Positions 1 through 8,487 of a DNA stretch of 32,462 bases are shown here, in pieces. The notes under the pieces are model-generated. The model saw only the letters and a list, made by a program, of their open reading frames with translations, made no database searches and had not been told where the DNA came from. A program made the translations under genes and the position numbers. Each line of letters starts with the position of its first letter. Position 1 is the stretch's first letter. Origin of the DNA: an uncultured Opitutia bacterium (lineage in GTDB: Bacteria > Verrucomicrobiota > Verrucomicrobiia > Opitutales > Opitutaceae); the NCBI GenBank assembly GCA_903919985.1, contig CAIXKG010000151.1, positions 1 to 32,462 on the forward strand, in the 5' to 3' direction.

Positions 1-1
1 G

Positions 2-1951
2 CGCAGCCGCCGGCAGCGCGGGCAAGGGGGCGGTGGCCAGCAAGGCAACCAGCGTCAGATCGACGAACTCGATCTGGCCCAATCAGAAAACCGCTACGAA
101 ACTCAGCGGCAGGCCAAGTCCCCGCAATCCCCCGAGCGGCGCGAGCAGAATCAGGTGTTGAACCGCCTGCAGGAACTCGCGCGCCGGCAGCAGGACGTGA
201 ATCAGAAACTCAAGGAATTGCAGACCGCGCTCCAAGCCGCGAACACCGAGCAGGAAAAAGAGGATGTTCGCCGTCAGTTGAAGCGCCTGCAGGAAGAACA
301 GCAGCAGATGCTCGCGGATATGGACGAGGTGAAGCAGCGCATGGATAAGCCGGAAAATCAGTCCGCCATGCAGCAGCAGCGCGACCAGCTCGATCAGACC
401 CGCAGCGACCTGCAAAAATCTTCCGACGCGACGGGCCAAGGTTCGGTTTCGCAAGCGCTCGCGTCCGGTACCCGGGCGGAGCGGCAGCTCCAGCAAATGC
501 GCGACGAACTGCGGAAACAAAATTCGAGTGAGTTCGCCGACGATCTGCGTGAAATGCGGACCGAGGCTCGCGAGCTGGCCCAAAAGCAGGAGGACGTGAC
601 GAAAAAAATCGCCGGTCTCGACGATCCGAAACAAAAACGTCTCACCGAGTCGCCCGACCGGCAGGCCGCGATCGATGAGGTCGACCAAATTCGGAAGCGC
701 ACGAGCGACCTTATTAATCGCGCGACCCAGGTTTCGGAACAGGCGGAAACTTCCGAACCGCTCCTATCCCGTCAGCTTTACGACAGCGTGCGCAAGGTCG
801 CCCAAGACGACGTCAAGGCCGTGAAAGACATGCGTAAGGAACTGCTCGAGCAGGGCATGATCGCGCAGTCGAACGACCGTCTGCAGAAGCTCGCCGAGGG
901 TGAGTCCACGGCGAAATCGCTCGAACTCACGAACGAGATGCTGCGTCAACGCTACTTGCCGCAGGCCAGCGAGGCCGCGCAACGGGCCGGTTCCAGCATC
1001 ACGGATCTCAAGCGTGGCGTGGAACGCGCCGCGGAAAGTGTTTTGGGCGACGACGCGCAGGCGCTGAAGCTCGCCCAATCCGAAATCGACGCCATCACGG
1101 ATCAACTGAAGCGCGAACTCGCGCCTGCCGGTCAGGAGGGCGCTAATCCTGCCGGCCAGCAGGCCGGGCAGGCGGGCCGGACTGGACAAGCGCGGCAACC
1201 AGGACAACCAGGACAACCGGGCCAACCCGGCGATCCCAAGGATACTGCGTCGGCCGATCAGCGACTGGCGGGCAATGATTCCCCGGGCGAACAAGGCCAG
1301 CAGGCGCAGGAATCTCCGGGGCAAGAAGGTCAGCCGGGGCAACCGGGGCAGCAGGGCGGCCGGCAGGGCCAAGGTGGCCAACGCGGGCAGCAGGGGCAGC
1401 AAGCCCAGGCCGGTCAGCAGGGACAACGCGGAGGCCAGCCCGGCCAACAAGGCCAAGCAGGGGGCAATCGCGGCGGGCGTCAGGGTGGTCAACGTCAATT
1501 GGCCGGCAATAACCGTCGCGGCGGAAACAACAACGACACCGGGATCGGTGGTGCAGAAGGAATTTTGGACCAGCTTGGAGAAATCGGTAATCGCGGCGTC
1601 GCTCCAATGGGCGGGCCGATCACGGGCGGCGATTTCGGCGCCTGGGCTGATCGCTTGCGCGACGTCGAACAACTCGTCGACCAGCCGGCGTTGCGCGATG
1701 CGGTCGCGAACGCGCGCGAGCGTGGGCGTCTCCTCCGTCAGCAATATACCCGCGACATGAAGAAACCTGACTGGGCCACGGTGCAGTTGCAGATTGTGAA
1801 TCCGTTGGTCGAAGTGCGGGCGCGTATCGGGGAGGAACTTGCGCGACGTGATTCGAAGGATGCGTTGGTGCCGATCGATCGCGATCCGGTGCCCTCGCGT
1901 TACGCCGATTCCGTACGTCGTTATTACGAAGAACTGGGGAAGGAAAAGTGA
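2..1951 (+). CDS. Coiled-coil, Gln/Gly-rich protein of a BatA-like membrane cluster (5' end outside the window)
   Basis: The reading frame is open from the first bases, so the true start lies upstream; the GTG at 155 is only the first start-like codon inside the window. The visible protein is about 650 residues. The first half is rich in Gln, Glu, Arg, Leu and Lys with long heptad-like stretches, suggesting extended coiled coils. A Gly-Gln-Pro collagen-like low-complexity segment follows (about 1126-1520). The C-terminal 120 residues look folded and end in a PVPSRYADSVRRYYEELG-type tail. I recall similar tails on large membrane-associated proteins beside MoxR/BatA-type genes in Planctomycetes and Verrucomicrobia. 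The gene lies 127 bases upstream of a BatA-like gene on the same strand. A role in cell-envelope integrity is inference only. That it is a real gene is clear; its function is unknown. Confidence 0.8.
   Translation, partial: RSRRQRGQGGGGQQGNQRQIDELDLAQSENRYETQRQAKSPQSPERREQNQVLNRLQELARRQQDVNQKLKELQTALQAANTEQEKEDVRRQLKRLQEEQQQMLADMDEVKQRMDKPENQSAMQQQRDQLDQTRSDLQKSSDATGQGSVSQALASGTRAERQLQQMRDELRKQNSSEFADDLREMRTEARELAQKQEDVTKKIAGLDDPKQKRLTESPDRQAAIDEVDQIRKRTSDLINRATQVSEQAETSEPLLSRQLYDSVRKVAQDDVKAVKDMRKELLEQGMIAQSNDRLQKLAEGESTAKSLELTNEMLRQRYLPQASEAAQRAGSSITDLKRGVERAAESVLGDDAQALKLAQSEIDAITDQLKRELAPAGQEGANPAGQQAGQAGRTGQARQPGQPGQPGQPGDPKDTASADQRLAGNDSPGEQGQQAQESPGQEGQPGQPGQQGGRQGQGGQRGQQGQQAQAGQQGQRGGQPGQQGQAGGNRGGRQGGQRQLAGNNRRGGNNNDTGIGGAEGILDQLGEIGNRGVAPMGGPITGGDFGAWADRLRDVEQLVDQPALRDAVANARERGRLLRQQYTRDMKKPDWATVQLQIVNPLVEVRARIGEELARRDSKDALVPIDRDPVPSRYADSVRRYYEELGKEK
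1126..1520 (+). repeat. Collagen-like Gly-Gln-Pro low-complexity coding repeat
   Basis: Within the preceding gene, short degenerate units such as GQPGQPGQPG and GQQGQQAQAGQQGQ recur. The DNA repeats near-identical 9-mers of the type caaccagga / caaccgggc. The spacing is irregular, so this is a compositionally biased linker rather than an exact tandem array. Such segments are prone to length change by slippage. Confidence 0.7.
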
Positions 1952-2078
1952 GATGGGTCATGAATCGAACGTTGTTGGCGGGGCACGCTCAACCCGCATG
2001 GAGTCCTGCCGAACCGCGAGGTGATGGCACTCCAGCCCCATCAATCTCTGCTATTTCCCCACTGGTTTCGCTCACCCC

Positions 2079-4451
2079 ATGATGTTCGCCGCCCTCACGT
2101 TTTCCAGTTTCACTTGGCTCGTGCCCGCCGTGGCCCTCGTGGTCCTCGCCGTCGGGATCCTGCTTTGGAGTTACTATCGTTCCGCAGGCCCGGGCTGGGT
2201 GCGTGCACTTTGTTTGTCACTCAAGGCGCTGGGCATGGCGGCGCTCGCGTTCTGTCTGCTGGAGCCGCTCTGGACCAGTCAGCGCGCTCGGCCCCGCGCC
2301 AATATTTTCGCCGTGGTGGCGGACAACAGCCAAGGCCTGCAGATCAAGGATCAGGGTGACACCAAGAGCCGCGGCGACGCTCTGCGCGCATTGCTCGATC
2401 GTAAAGGCCAGGACTGGCAGGCGACCCTCGACGATTCCTTCGAGCTCCGGCGTTATCTTTTCGATGGCCGTCTTCAATCGACGACTGACTTTCATGAGCT
2501 CGCGTTCGACGGCCGTTCCACCGCGCTCGCGACCGCGCTGCGCACCCTGAAGGAACGGTTCCAGGGCCGTCCGCTTGCGGGCATTCTCTTGTTGACCGAT
2601 GGCAACGCGACGGATCTCCGCGGCACCGCGCTGCCGGATGTCACGGGTTTGCCGCCCATTTACCCTGTCGTGATCGGCCGCAGCGATCCGGCGCGGGATC
2701 TGGCGGTGCAACAAGTCAACGTGAGCCAGACCGCATTCGAAGATGCGCCGGTCTCGATTCAAGCTGACGTCGCCGCCGTCGGTTTTCGAGGCGAGGCCGT
2801 GGTGGCCAGCTTGATTGATCAAGCGGGCAAAACGGTGCAGGAGCAGTCGCTCGAAGTGCGCAAGGAAAACGACACGCTCGCATTTCGTTTTCAGCTCAAA
2901 CCTGAACACAAAGGCCTTTCATTTTACGAGGTGCGCGTTGCACCCAAGGCGGCACCGGCCCTCGGCGTGCAGGGCCGCGAAGAGGCGACGCTGGCCAACA
3001 ACAAGCGCGTGATGGTGGTGAATCGCGGCCAGGGACCGTACCGCATTCTCTATGTTTCCGGCCGGCCGAACTGGGAGTATAAATATCTCAATCGGGCCAT
3101 GGACGATGATGACCAGATCCAACTGGTGGGCTTGATGCGGATCGCAAAACGCGAACCGAAATTTGATTTCCGGGGGCGCGCGGGCGAAACCAGCAATCCG
3201 CTTTTCCGCGGCTTCGGCACACAGGCGGCGGAAGAGGTGCAGAGTTACGATCAGCCCGTCCTGGTCCGCCTTAACACCAAGGACGAACTCGAGCTGCGCT
3301 CTGGCTTCCCGCGCATACCGGAGGATTTATACGGGTTTAACGCCGTAATTCTGGATGACCTCGAGAGCGAATTTTTCGCGCCGGAGCAGGCGCAGCTGTT
3401 GCAGAAATTTGTGTCTGAACGCGGCGGCGGCCTTTTGATGTTGGGCGGCATGGAGTCGTTTCAGGAGGGCAATTACGCGCGCAATCCGATCGGCGACGTC
3501 TTGCCCGTCTATCTCGACAAGCCCACGGAGCAGGCGGCCCCGGGTGCGCTCAAATTTGAGCTGGGCCGCGAGGGCTGGCTGCAAGCTTGGGCGCGGCTGC
3601 GCGACAATGAGTCCGACGAAAAATCGCGCATCGACACCATGGTGGACTTTGCGGTCCTGAACCACGTCCGCGGACTAAAACCGGGGGCGAGCGTCATCGC
3701 GACGGTGCGCGACGACCAGGGCAATCAGATGCCGGCCCTGGCCGTGCAGCGTTTTGGCCGAGGCCGCAGCGCCGCGCTGATGATCGGCGATTTTTGGCGC
3801 TGGGGCCAGAAGGACGCCGCGACAAAAATCGATATGAACAAGGCGTGGCGCCAGCTCATGCGCTGGATGATCGCCGACGTGCCGAACCGCGTCGACCTTG
3901 CCATCGAACCGTTGCCGGAGGACGCCAACGGGACCGTGCAATTGCAGGTGCGCGCCCGCGACGCGAAATTCCAGCCGCTGGACGACGCGACGGTGAAAGT
4001 GGAGGTTGAATCGGTCGCATTCGGCGACGCCACGGCACCGGCCGCACCGATTCATTTGCTCGCGGAAGCATCCGCGACCGAGCCCGGACTTTACCAAACG
4101 AATTATGTGCCGCGCTTGAACGGCGGCTACAAGGCGACGGCGATCGTCACCAACGCGGTGGGCGCGGAGGTGGGCCGGGCCGAGGGCGGCTGGAGCAGCG
4201 ACATGGCGGCCGAAGAATTTCGTTCGCTCACGCCGAACGTGGCGTTGCTGGAAAATCTCGCGCGCAAAACCGGAGGCGAGATCGTCGCCGCGGCGGATCT
4301 GGAGAAATTCGCCCGCAGCCTGCCGCAGAAAAAGGCCCCGGTGATGGAAACCGCCATGAACCCGCTCTGGCACACGCCAGCCATGCTCCTCTTCGCCTTG
4401 GGCTGTCTCCTGACGGAATGGGGCGTGCGCCGCTGGAAAGGAATGCCATGA
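2079..4451 (+). CDS. BatA-like membrane protein with degenerate VWA-like segment and glutamine-amidotransferase-like domain
   Basis: This is a 790-residue protein. Two membrane helices lie near the N terminus (about residues 9-31 and 39-64) and one near the C terminus (about 765-785), so the bulk is probably a large exported loop. After helix 2 there is a VWA-like stretch (FAVVADNSQG near residue 83, LLLTDGNATD near 170), but the metal site reads DNSQG instead of DxSxS and is therefore degenerate. An Ig-like segment follows, then a class I amidotransferase-like segment (about 330-470, AVILDDLESEFF...GGGLLMLGG). This arrangement is typical of the large BatA-like protein in MoxR-linked clusters. 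The stop overlaps the next start by four bases, so the two are probably translationally coupled. Function (envelope homeostasis or aerotolerance-like) is inferred from the family. Confidence 0.8.
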   Translation: MMFAALTFSSFTWLVPAVALVVLAVGILLWSYYRSAGPGWVRALCLSLKALGMAALAFCLLEPLWTSQRARPRANIFAVVADNSQGLQIKDQGDTKSRGDALRALLDRKGQDWQATLDDSFELRRYLFDGRLQSTTDFHELAFDGRSTALATALRTLKERFQGRPLAGILLLTDGNATDLRGTALPDVTGLPPIYPVVIGRSDPARDLAVQQVNVSQTAFEDAPVSIQADVAAVGFRGEAVVASLIDQAGKTVQEQSLEVRKENDTLAFRFQLKPEHKGLSFYEVRVAPKAAPALGVQGREEATLANNKRVMVVNRGQGPYRILYVSGRPNWEYKYLNRAMDDDDQIQLVGLMRIAKREPKFDFRGRAGETSNPLFRGFGTQAAEEVQSYDQPVLVRLNTKDELELRSGFPRIPEDLYGFNAVILDDLESEFFAPEQAQLLQKFVSERGGGLLMLGGMESFQEGNYARNPIGDVLPVYLDKPTEQAAPGALKFELGREGWLQAWARLRDNESDEKSRIDTMVDFAVLNHVRGLKPGASVIATVRDDQGNQMPALAVQRFGRGRSAALMIGDFWRWGQKDAATKIDMNKAWRQLMRWMIADVPNRVDLAIEPLPEDANGTVQLQVRARDAKFQPLDDATVKVEVESVAFGDATAPAAPIHLLAEASATEPGLYQTNYVPRLNGGYKATAIVTNAVGAEVGRAEGGWSSDMAAEEFRSLTPNVALLENLARKTGGEIVAAADLEKFARSLPQKKAPVMETAMNPLWHTPAMLLFALGCLLTEWGVRRWKGMP
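4437..4442 (+). promoter_or_regulatory. Ribosome binding site AAAGGA for the caspase-like gene
   Basis: AAAGGA lies five bases before the ATG at 4448 and inside the last codons of the upstream gene. Together with the ATGA overlap it fixes this start. Clear Shine-Dalgarno motifs are uncommon in this window. Confidence 0.5.
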
Positions 4452-5470
4452 GCAAGATATCTTACGCGCCCTGCCTGCGGGGCTTTTTGATGGGTGCGAT
4501 CGCTGGTCTCGCTCTCGAATTTTTTCCGACCGTGGCAGTCGCGGCAGAATCACCGCTCAACGACCAAACGACGGTCATCGTCGTCGTGGGTGCCGGCGGG
4601 GAATCGGAATTTGGGACTAATTTCACGAATCAGGCGAAACTCTGGGAGAAGACCTGTCAGCTCGCCGGCGCCAAGCGCGTGACGATTGGAATCGGGGAGG
4701 AAGCCGCCACCGGCCCGAGCGATCTCGAACGGGTCAAGCAGGCGCTTGAAACCGAAGCGAAAGACGGTGCGAGCGAGCTGTGGGTGGTGCTGATCGGGCA
4801 CGGCACGTTCGACGGGCGCGACGCGAAGTTCAACCTACGTGGGCCAGACCTTACGGCGGTCGACCTCGCCCTGTGGTTGAAGCCCTTTAACCGGCCGATG
4901 GCCATCGTTGACACTTCGTCCGGCAGCGCTCCGTTCATCGCGAAACTCACCGGCAAAAACCGGGTGATCGTGAGTGCCACGCGCAGTGGCTACGAACAGA
5001 ACTACGCGCGTTTCGGGCAATACTTCGCGGCGGCGATGCTCGATCCGAAAAGCGATCTCGACCAGGATGGCCAGACCTCATTGCTCGAAGCCTTTTTGAG
5101 CGCGTCGACCCGCGTGCTAGAATTCTACAAGACGGAGGGTCGGCTCTCCACGGAGCATGCGTTGATTGACGACAATAGCGACGGCCTCGGCACGCCTTCT
5201 GATTGGTTTCGCGGGACCCGCGCGACCAAGAAGGCGAAAGATGGCGGTGCGCTCGACGGACTGCGCGCCAAACAATTCCATCTGATCCGCAGCCCGGCCG
5301 AGCAAAAGCTCTCGGTCGAGCAGCGGGCGCGGCGCGACGAACTTGAGCTGAGCATCGAGGCGCTCCGCGAAAAGAAAGCCAAGCTTTCCGAGCCCGCCTA
5401 CTACGCCGAACTCGAAAAGCTGATGCTTGAGCTGGCGAAAGTTTACGGCCCGCCGACCGAGGGGCCCTAA
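4448..5470 (+). CDS. Exported caspase-like (clan CD fold) protein with missing catalytic Cys
   Basis: The ATG at 4448 overlaps the upstream stop (ATGA), with an AAAGGA ribosome site five bases before it, so I prefer it to an in-frame start further upstream. The product is 340 residues with a signal peptide that probably ends near AVAAES. The core has a beta-strand followed by GHGTFDG, the expected His-Gly of caspase/C13-type peptidases. A second strand, MAIVDTSSGSAPF, follows where the catalytic Cys normally sits; here it is Thr/Ser. An EF-hand or dockerin-like loop comes next (DLDQDGQTSLLEAF). The C-terminal quarter is charged and helical (about residues 290-330). I therefore read it as a probable pseudo-peptidase, perhaps a scaffold or regulator for its BatA-like partner. 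The fold call is moderate; the role is unknown. Confidence 0.72.
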   Translation: MSKISYAPCLRGFLMGAIAGLALEFFPTVAVAAESPLNDQTTVIVVVGAGGESEFGTNFTNQAKLWEKTCQLAGAKRVTIGIGEEAATGPSDLERVKQALETEAKDGASELWVVLIGHGTFDGRDAKFNLRGPDLTAVDLALWLKPFNRPMAIVDTSSGSAPFIAKLTGKNRVIVSATRSGYEQNYARFGQYFAAAMLDPKSDLDQDGQTSLLEAFLSASTRVLEFYKTEGRLSTEHALIDDNSDGLGTPSDWFRGTRATKKAKDGGALDGLRAKQFHLIRSPAEQKLSVEQRARRDELELSIEALREKKAKLSEPAYYAELEKLMLELAKVYGPPTEGP

Positions 5471-5605
5471 TTTGATTTTAGAGAGTACGCCGCGGGGCGG
5501 GTAATGCGATTTCGCGAGTGCCATCAGCAGATGGCTCACGCCCATTCCACCTTGGCCGCAAACCAGACGACCCCGTGGCCTGAGACGTGCTAAACGATTC
5601 GCACG

Positions 5606-6946
5606 ATGGAAATATTACCCCCGCCCGCATCGGTTCCGACTAACGGAAATCCGGCCGGCGTCGTTTACGGTCTCGAGGATCGAATGCCATTAGGCACCTC
5701 CGTGTTGGTCGGCGCGCAGCACGTTTCCGCGATGGTCGTCGGCACGATCACGCCGCCGCTGATTCTCGCAAGCATTCTCAAACTGCCGCAGGCCGACACC
5801 GCCTATTTGATCAGCATCGCGCTGCTGGCTTCGGCTTTCGGTACCTGGCTGCAATGCAAACAACGGGGGCCGGTCGGCTCAGGCCTGTTGAGCGTGACGG
5901 GAACGAGCTTCGCGTTTCTGCAACCGTTGACGGCCGCGGGACAGGCCGGAGGACTCGCGTTGATGTTGGGTCTGTCGTGCCTCACGGCGCCGCTTTTGAT
6001 TTTGCTCGCGCCCTTCGTGTCGAAGCTCCGCACGGTCTTCACGCCGTTGGTGTCGGGCGTCGTGGTCTTGCTGATTGGAACGTCGCTGATCCCGACGGCA
6101 TTTTTTGGTCTGGCTGCGCCGGTGCGGTCTGGCGCGCCACTCTGGTGGGGACTCGTCGTGGGCGCGCTCGTTATCGCGGTGATTGTTGTCGCGCAGGCGA
6201 CCGGTCGCGCGTGGGCGCGGATTGCCGGAGCAGCGTGCGGCGTGTTGGCGGGATGCGCGCTCTGCGGTTTCCTCGGCGGATTGCATGCGCCGGAGATGGG
6301 AGCGGGGGAGTGGATCACCCGGCCGCGCCTGCTGCCGCACGGCTTCGCCTTTGACTGGAAATTTGTCCCGCCCTTCGTGTTTATTTATCTGGTTTCGCTG
6401 CTTGAAGCGATGGGCGACATCGCCGCCACGTCGCAATTGTCAGGGCTCGCCACCGCGGGTCCGGCGCATTGGCGGCGACTGTCGGGTGGCGTACTGGCCG
6501 ACGGTATTACGAGCACGGCGTCCGCGTTATTCGGAGGGTTTCCCAGCGCGACCTACGCGCAGAATAACGGCGTGATCCAGATCACCGGCGTCGCGAGCCG
6601 ACGCGTCGGCTACGTCATGGCGGCGATGCTGGCACTCCTCGGACTTTTTCCCGCGGTGGGTCGCTGGGTGACGGTGCTACCGCCATCGGTGTTAGGCGGT
6701 TTGGCGCTGATGATGTTTGGCCTGGTCGCGGTCGCGGGGATTCGGTTGCTGCTGAGCGCGGGATTTGGCCAGCGCGAAGGCGTGATCGTAGCGCTGTCGC
6801 TCGGCGTCGGACTCGGCTTGCCGACGCAGCCGGCTTTGCTCGAGAGTTTGCCGTCGCTGCTGCACTCGCTGCTGGAGTCGGGCATTTCGGCCGGCGGACT
6901 CACCGCGTTGCTGTTAAATCTCCTGTGGCCTGCCAAGGAAGTTTGA
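5606..6946 (+). CDS. NCS2 (NAT) family nucleobase permease, xanthine/uracil type
   Basis: A 446-residue, strongly hydrophobic protein with about 12-14 predicted membrane helices. It probably imports a purine or pyrimidine base with a proton or sodium ion across the inner membrane. Family hallmarks are visible: a short N-terminal GLEDRMPLG lead-in, a GAQHVSAM segment (the QH of helix 1, about residues 38-39), and the NAT signature QNNGVIQITG at residues 319-328, followed by VASR. The signature resembles xanthine permeases more than uracil permeases, but substrate cannot be set from sequence. It converges on a second nucleobase permease of a different NCS2 subfamily, with a strong hairpin between them. 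The 135-base upstream gap shows no purine riboswitch core that I can recognise. Confidence 0.88.
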   Translation: MEILPPPASVPTNGNPAGVVYGLEDRMPLGTSVLVGAQHVSAMVVGTITPPLILASILKLPQADTAYLISIALLASAFGTWLQCKQRGPVGSGLLSVTGTSFAFLQPLTAAGQAGGLALMLGLSCLTAPLLILLAPFVSKLRTVFTPLVSGVVVLLIGTSLIPTAFFGLAAPVRSGAPLWWGLVVGALVIAVIVVAQATGRAWARIAGAACGVLAGCALCGFLGGLHAPEMGAGEWITRPRLLPHGFAFDWKFVPPFVFIYLVSLLEAMGDIAATSQLSGLATAGPAHWRRLSGGVLADGITSTASALFGGFPSATYAQNNGVIQITGVASRRVGYVMAAMLALLGLFPAVGRWVTVLPPSVLGGLALMMFGLVAVAGIRLLLSAGFGQREGVIVALSLGVGLGLPTQPALLESLPSLLHSLLESGISAGGLTALLLNLLWPAKEV

Positions 6947-6963
6947 GTTCTTCCGTGGCATGT

Positions 6964-6995
6964 GCCGTAGCGGCAGGCGTCCCTGCCGCTACGGC
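6964..6995. repeat. Perfect 14-bp palindromic hairpin, REP-like (GTAGCGGC family, copy 1)
   Basis: Arms 6964-6977 (GCCGTAGCGGCAGG) and 6982-6995 are perfect reverse complements around the loop CGTC. The stretch 6967-6987 matches 12717-12737 at 20 of 21 positions, so it is a repeat family and not just a local hairpin. It sits between the convergent permease genes, where it may also act as a bidirectional terminator, although no T-run follows. Confidence 0.8.
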
Positions 6996-7045
6996 GTAAT
7001 TGAGTAGGTTGGCGCAACCGCGCTCTTTATGCGGGGCGCCGCGGC

Positions 7046-8371
7046 TCAAACAAAGAGGCCGTGAAAAATATGAACGAAGAATAACGCGGCGAGGACGTAG
7101 GTGAACGTCGGAACGCTACGGGCCCGGCCGGTTGCCAGGGCCAGGCAGGAGAGCGCGATGACGCCGAGTCCCAAACCTTCGGCGATGCTGAACGTAAGCG
7201 GAATGCAGAGCAGCGTTACGACCGCGGGCATCGTCTCGGCAAAATCGTCGAGTTTAATTTCAGCGACGGCCTGAAACATGAATATTCCGACGACCACCAG
7301 CGCAGGCGCGGTGGCCGCGCTAGGTATGATCAGAATCAACGGCGTCAGGAAGAGCGCCAAAAGAAAGCAGACGGCGGTGGTGATGGCCGTGAGGCCGGTT
7401 CGTCCCCCGGCTTCGACGCCCGCGGCAGACTCGATGTAGCTGACGACGGTGGATGTACCGAGGAGCGAGCTCATGATTGCGGCGAGCGAATCGCTCACCA
7501 GCGCCCGGCCGACTTTGGGCAGCGTGCCGTCGGGCTGGAGGAGACCAGCGCGCTTCGTCACGCCGATGAGCGTACCGATGTTGTCGAACATATCGACGAT
7601 CAGCAGCGTGAGCATGATCGGCAGCGCCTTCGCGAAATTATGGATCAAGAAGTCGAAGTTGAGCTTAAACATCACCGGTTCAGGTGAAGCGGGCAGGGAG
7701 AAGATTCCCGTGGGAAACGCGGTGACGTGGCCGCCTTTGCCGTCGGGCACGATGAAACCGATCGCGGTGATGATCGCGATCGACAGCACGATCGCACCCG
7801 GCACGCGGCGCGCGACAAGCACGGCGGTCAGCACGATGCCGAAGAAGGCGAGGGCTACCGCGGGGGAGCCGAAGTCACCCTGCGCCACGAACGTGGCCTT
7901 GTTGGCGACAACGATGCCGGCGTTTTTCAATCCGATAAACGCGATGAAAAGTCCAACGCCACAGGTGATCGCGATTTTGAGCGAGTAGGGGATCGAGTTG
8001 ACGATTTTCTCGCGCACGCCGGTGAGCGAGAGCAGCAGGAAAGCCACGCCGTTCACGAAGACGAGTCCGAGCGCGGACTGCCATGGCACGCCCGCCCCCA
8101 GACAGACGGTGTAGGTGAAGTAAGCGTTGATTCCCATGCCCGGGGCGAGGGCGAGCGGGAAGTTGGTCATCAGCGCCATGATGATCGTGCTGAAGGCGGC
8201 AGTGAGCGCGGTCACCGTCACGACCGCCGGCAGTGGCATGCCTGCGTCCTTTAGGATCAGTGGATTGACCGCGAGGATGTAGGCCATCGCGGTGAACGTC
8301 GTGAGGCCGGCCTGCATTTCCCGGCCGACGGTGGTGTGATGCTGATTGAGTTTGAAGAGGCGGTTGAGCAT
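7046..8371 (-). CDS. NCS2 AzgA-type purine permease (adenine/guanine/hypoxanthine)
   Basis: A 441-residue polytopic membrane protein of the AzgA-like branch, whose characterised members import adenine, guanine or hypoxanthine with protons. Family features: the N-terminal GLTTFTAMAYILAVNP, GMGINAYFTYTV in helix 3, LIVDMFDNIGTLIGV in the middle, and GTSTVVSYIESAAGVEAGGR, which holds the substrate-site region. Length matches the family (about 430-450). It converges on the NAT-type permease across 99 bases and is divergent from the amidohydrolase gene, with a repeat-rich 116-base spacer upstream. Having both subfamilies side by side suggests broad purine scavenging; regulation is not visible. Confidence 0.9.
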   Translation of the reverse strand: MLNRLFKLNQHHTTVGREMQAGLTTFTAMAYILAVNPLILKDAGMPLPAVVTVTALTAAFSTIIMALMTNFPLALAPGMGINAYFTYTVCLGAGVPWQSALGLVFVNGVAFLLLSLTGVREKIVNSIPYSLKIAITCGVGLFIAFIGLKNAGIVVANKATFVAQGDFGSPAVALAFFGIVLTAVLVARRVPGAIVLSIAIITAIGFIVPDGKGGHVTAFPTGIFSLPASPEPVMFKLNFDFLIHNFAKALPIMLTLLIVDMFDNIGTLIGVTKRAGLLQPDGTLPKVGRALVSDSLAAIMSSLLGTSTVVSYIESAAGVEAGGRTGLTAITTAVCFLLALFLTPLILIIPSAATAPALVVVGIFMFQAVAEIKLDDFAETMPAVVTLLCIPLTFSIAEGLGLGVIALSCLALATGRARSVPTFTYVLAALFFVHIFHGLFV

Positions 8372-8487
8372 GGAGGTTAAAATCGTTCTCGTTCTCGCAG
8401 TGGTTCTCGTTCTCTTTGCCGGAATGTCCGCCGGCCGCGAAAGAGAACGAGCCTGAGTACGAGGTCGAGAACGAGCCTAATTACGCC
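8372..8487. repeat. GAGAACGAG/CTCGTTCTC repeat spacer with 12-bp inverted repeat
   Basis: The divergent spacer carries several copies of GTTCTCGTTCTC on one side and GAGAACGAG on the other. Arms 8406-8417 (CTCGTTCTCTTT) and 8440-8451 are perfect reverse complements around a 22-base loop. Two further partial units (GAACGAGCCT) lie to the right, the last at 8470-8479. Such GAGAACGAG runs look like a dispersed intergenic repeat. Any promoter for either neighbour must lie inside or beside it. Confidence 0.6.

Noticed and set aside
1126-1520. Direct repeats considered as a CRISPR or tandem array
   Set aside because: The repeats are short, irregular and lie within an open coding frame for Gly-Gln-Pro residues.
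764-1744. Long minus-strand open frame opposite the coiled-coil gene
   Set aside because: It is antisense to a clear coding frame, lacks recognisable domains, and owes its Leu/Ala/Arg-rich product to the Gln-rich codons on the other strand.
3675-4553. 292-codon minus-strand open frame opposite the BatA-like gene
   Set aside because: Arg/His/Gly-rich product without domains and fully antisense to a good gene.
5471-5605. Possible purine or xanthine riboswitch upstream of the permease
   Set aside because: Only a small 6-bp hairpin (5520-5535) is visible; no known aptamer core could be matched by eye.
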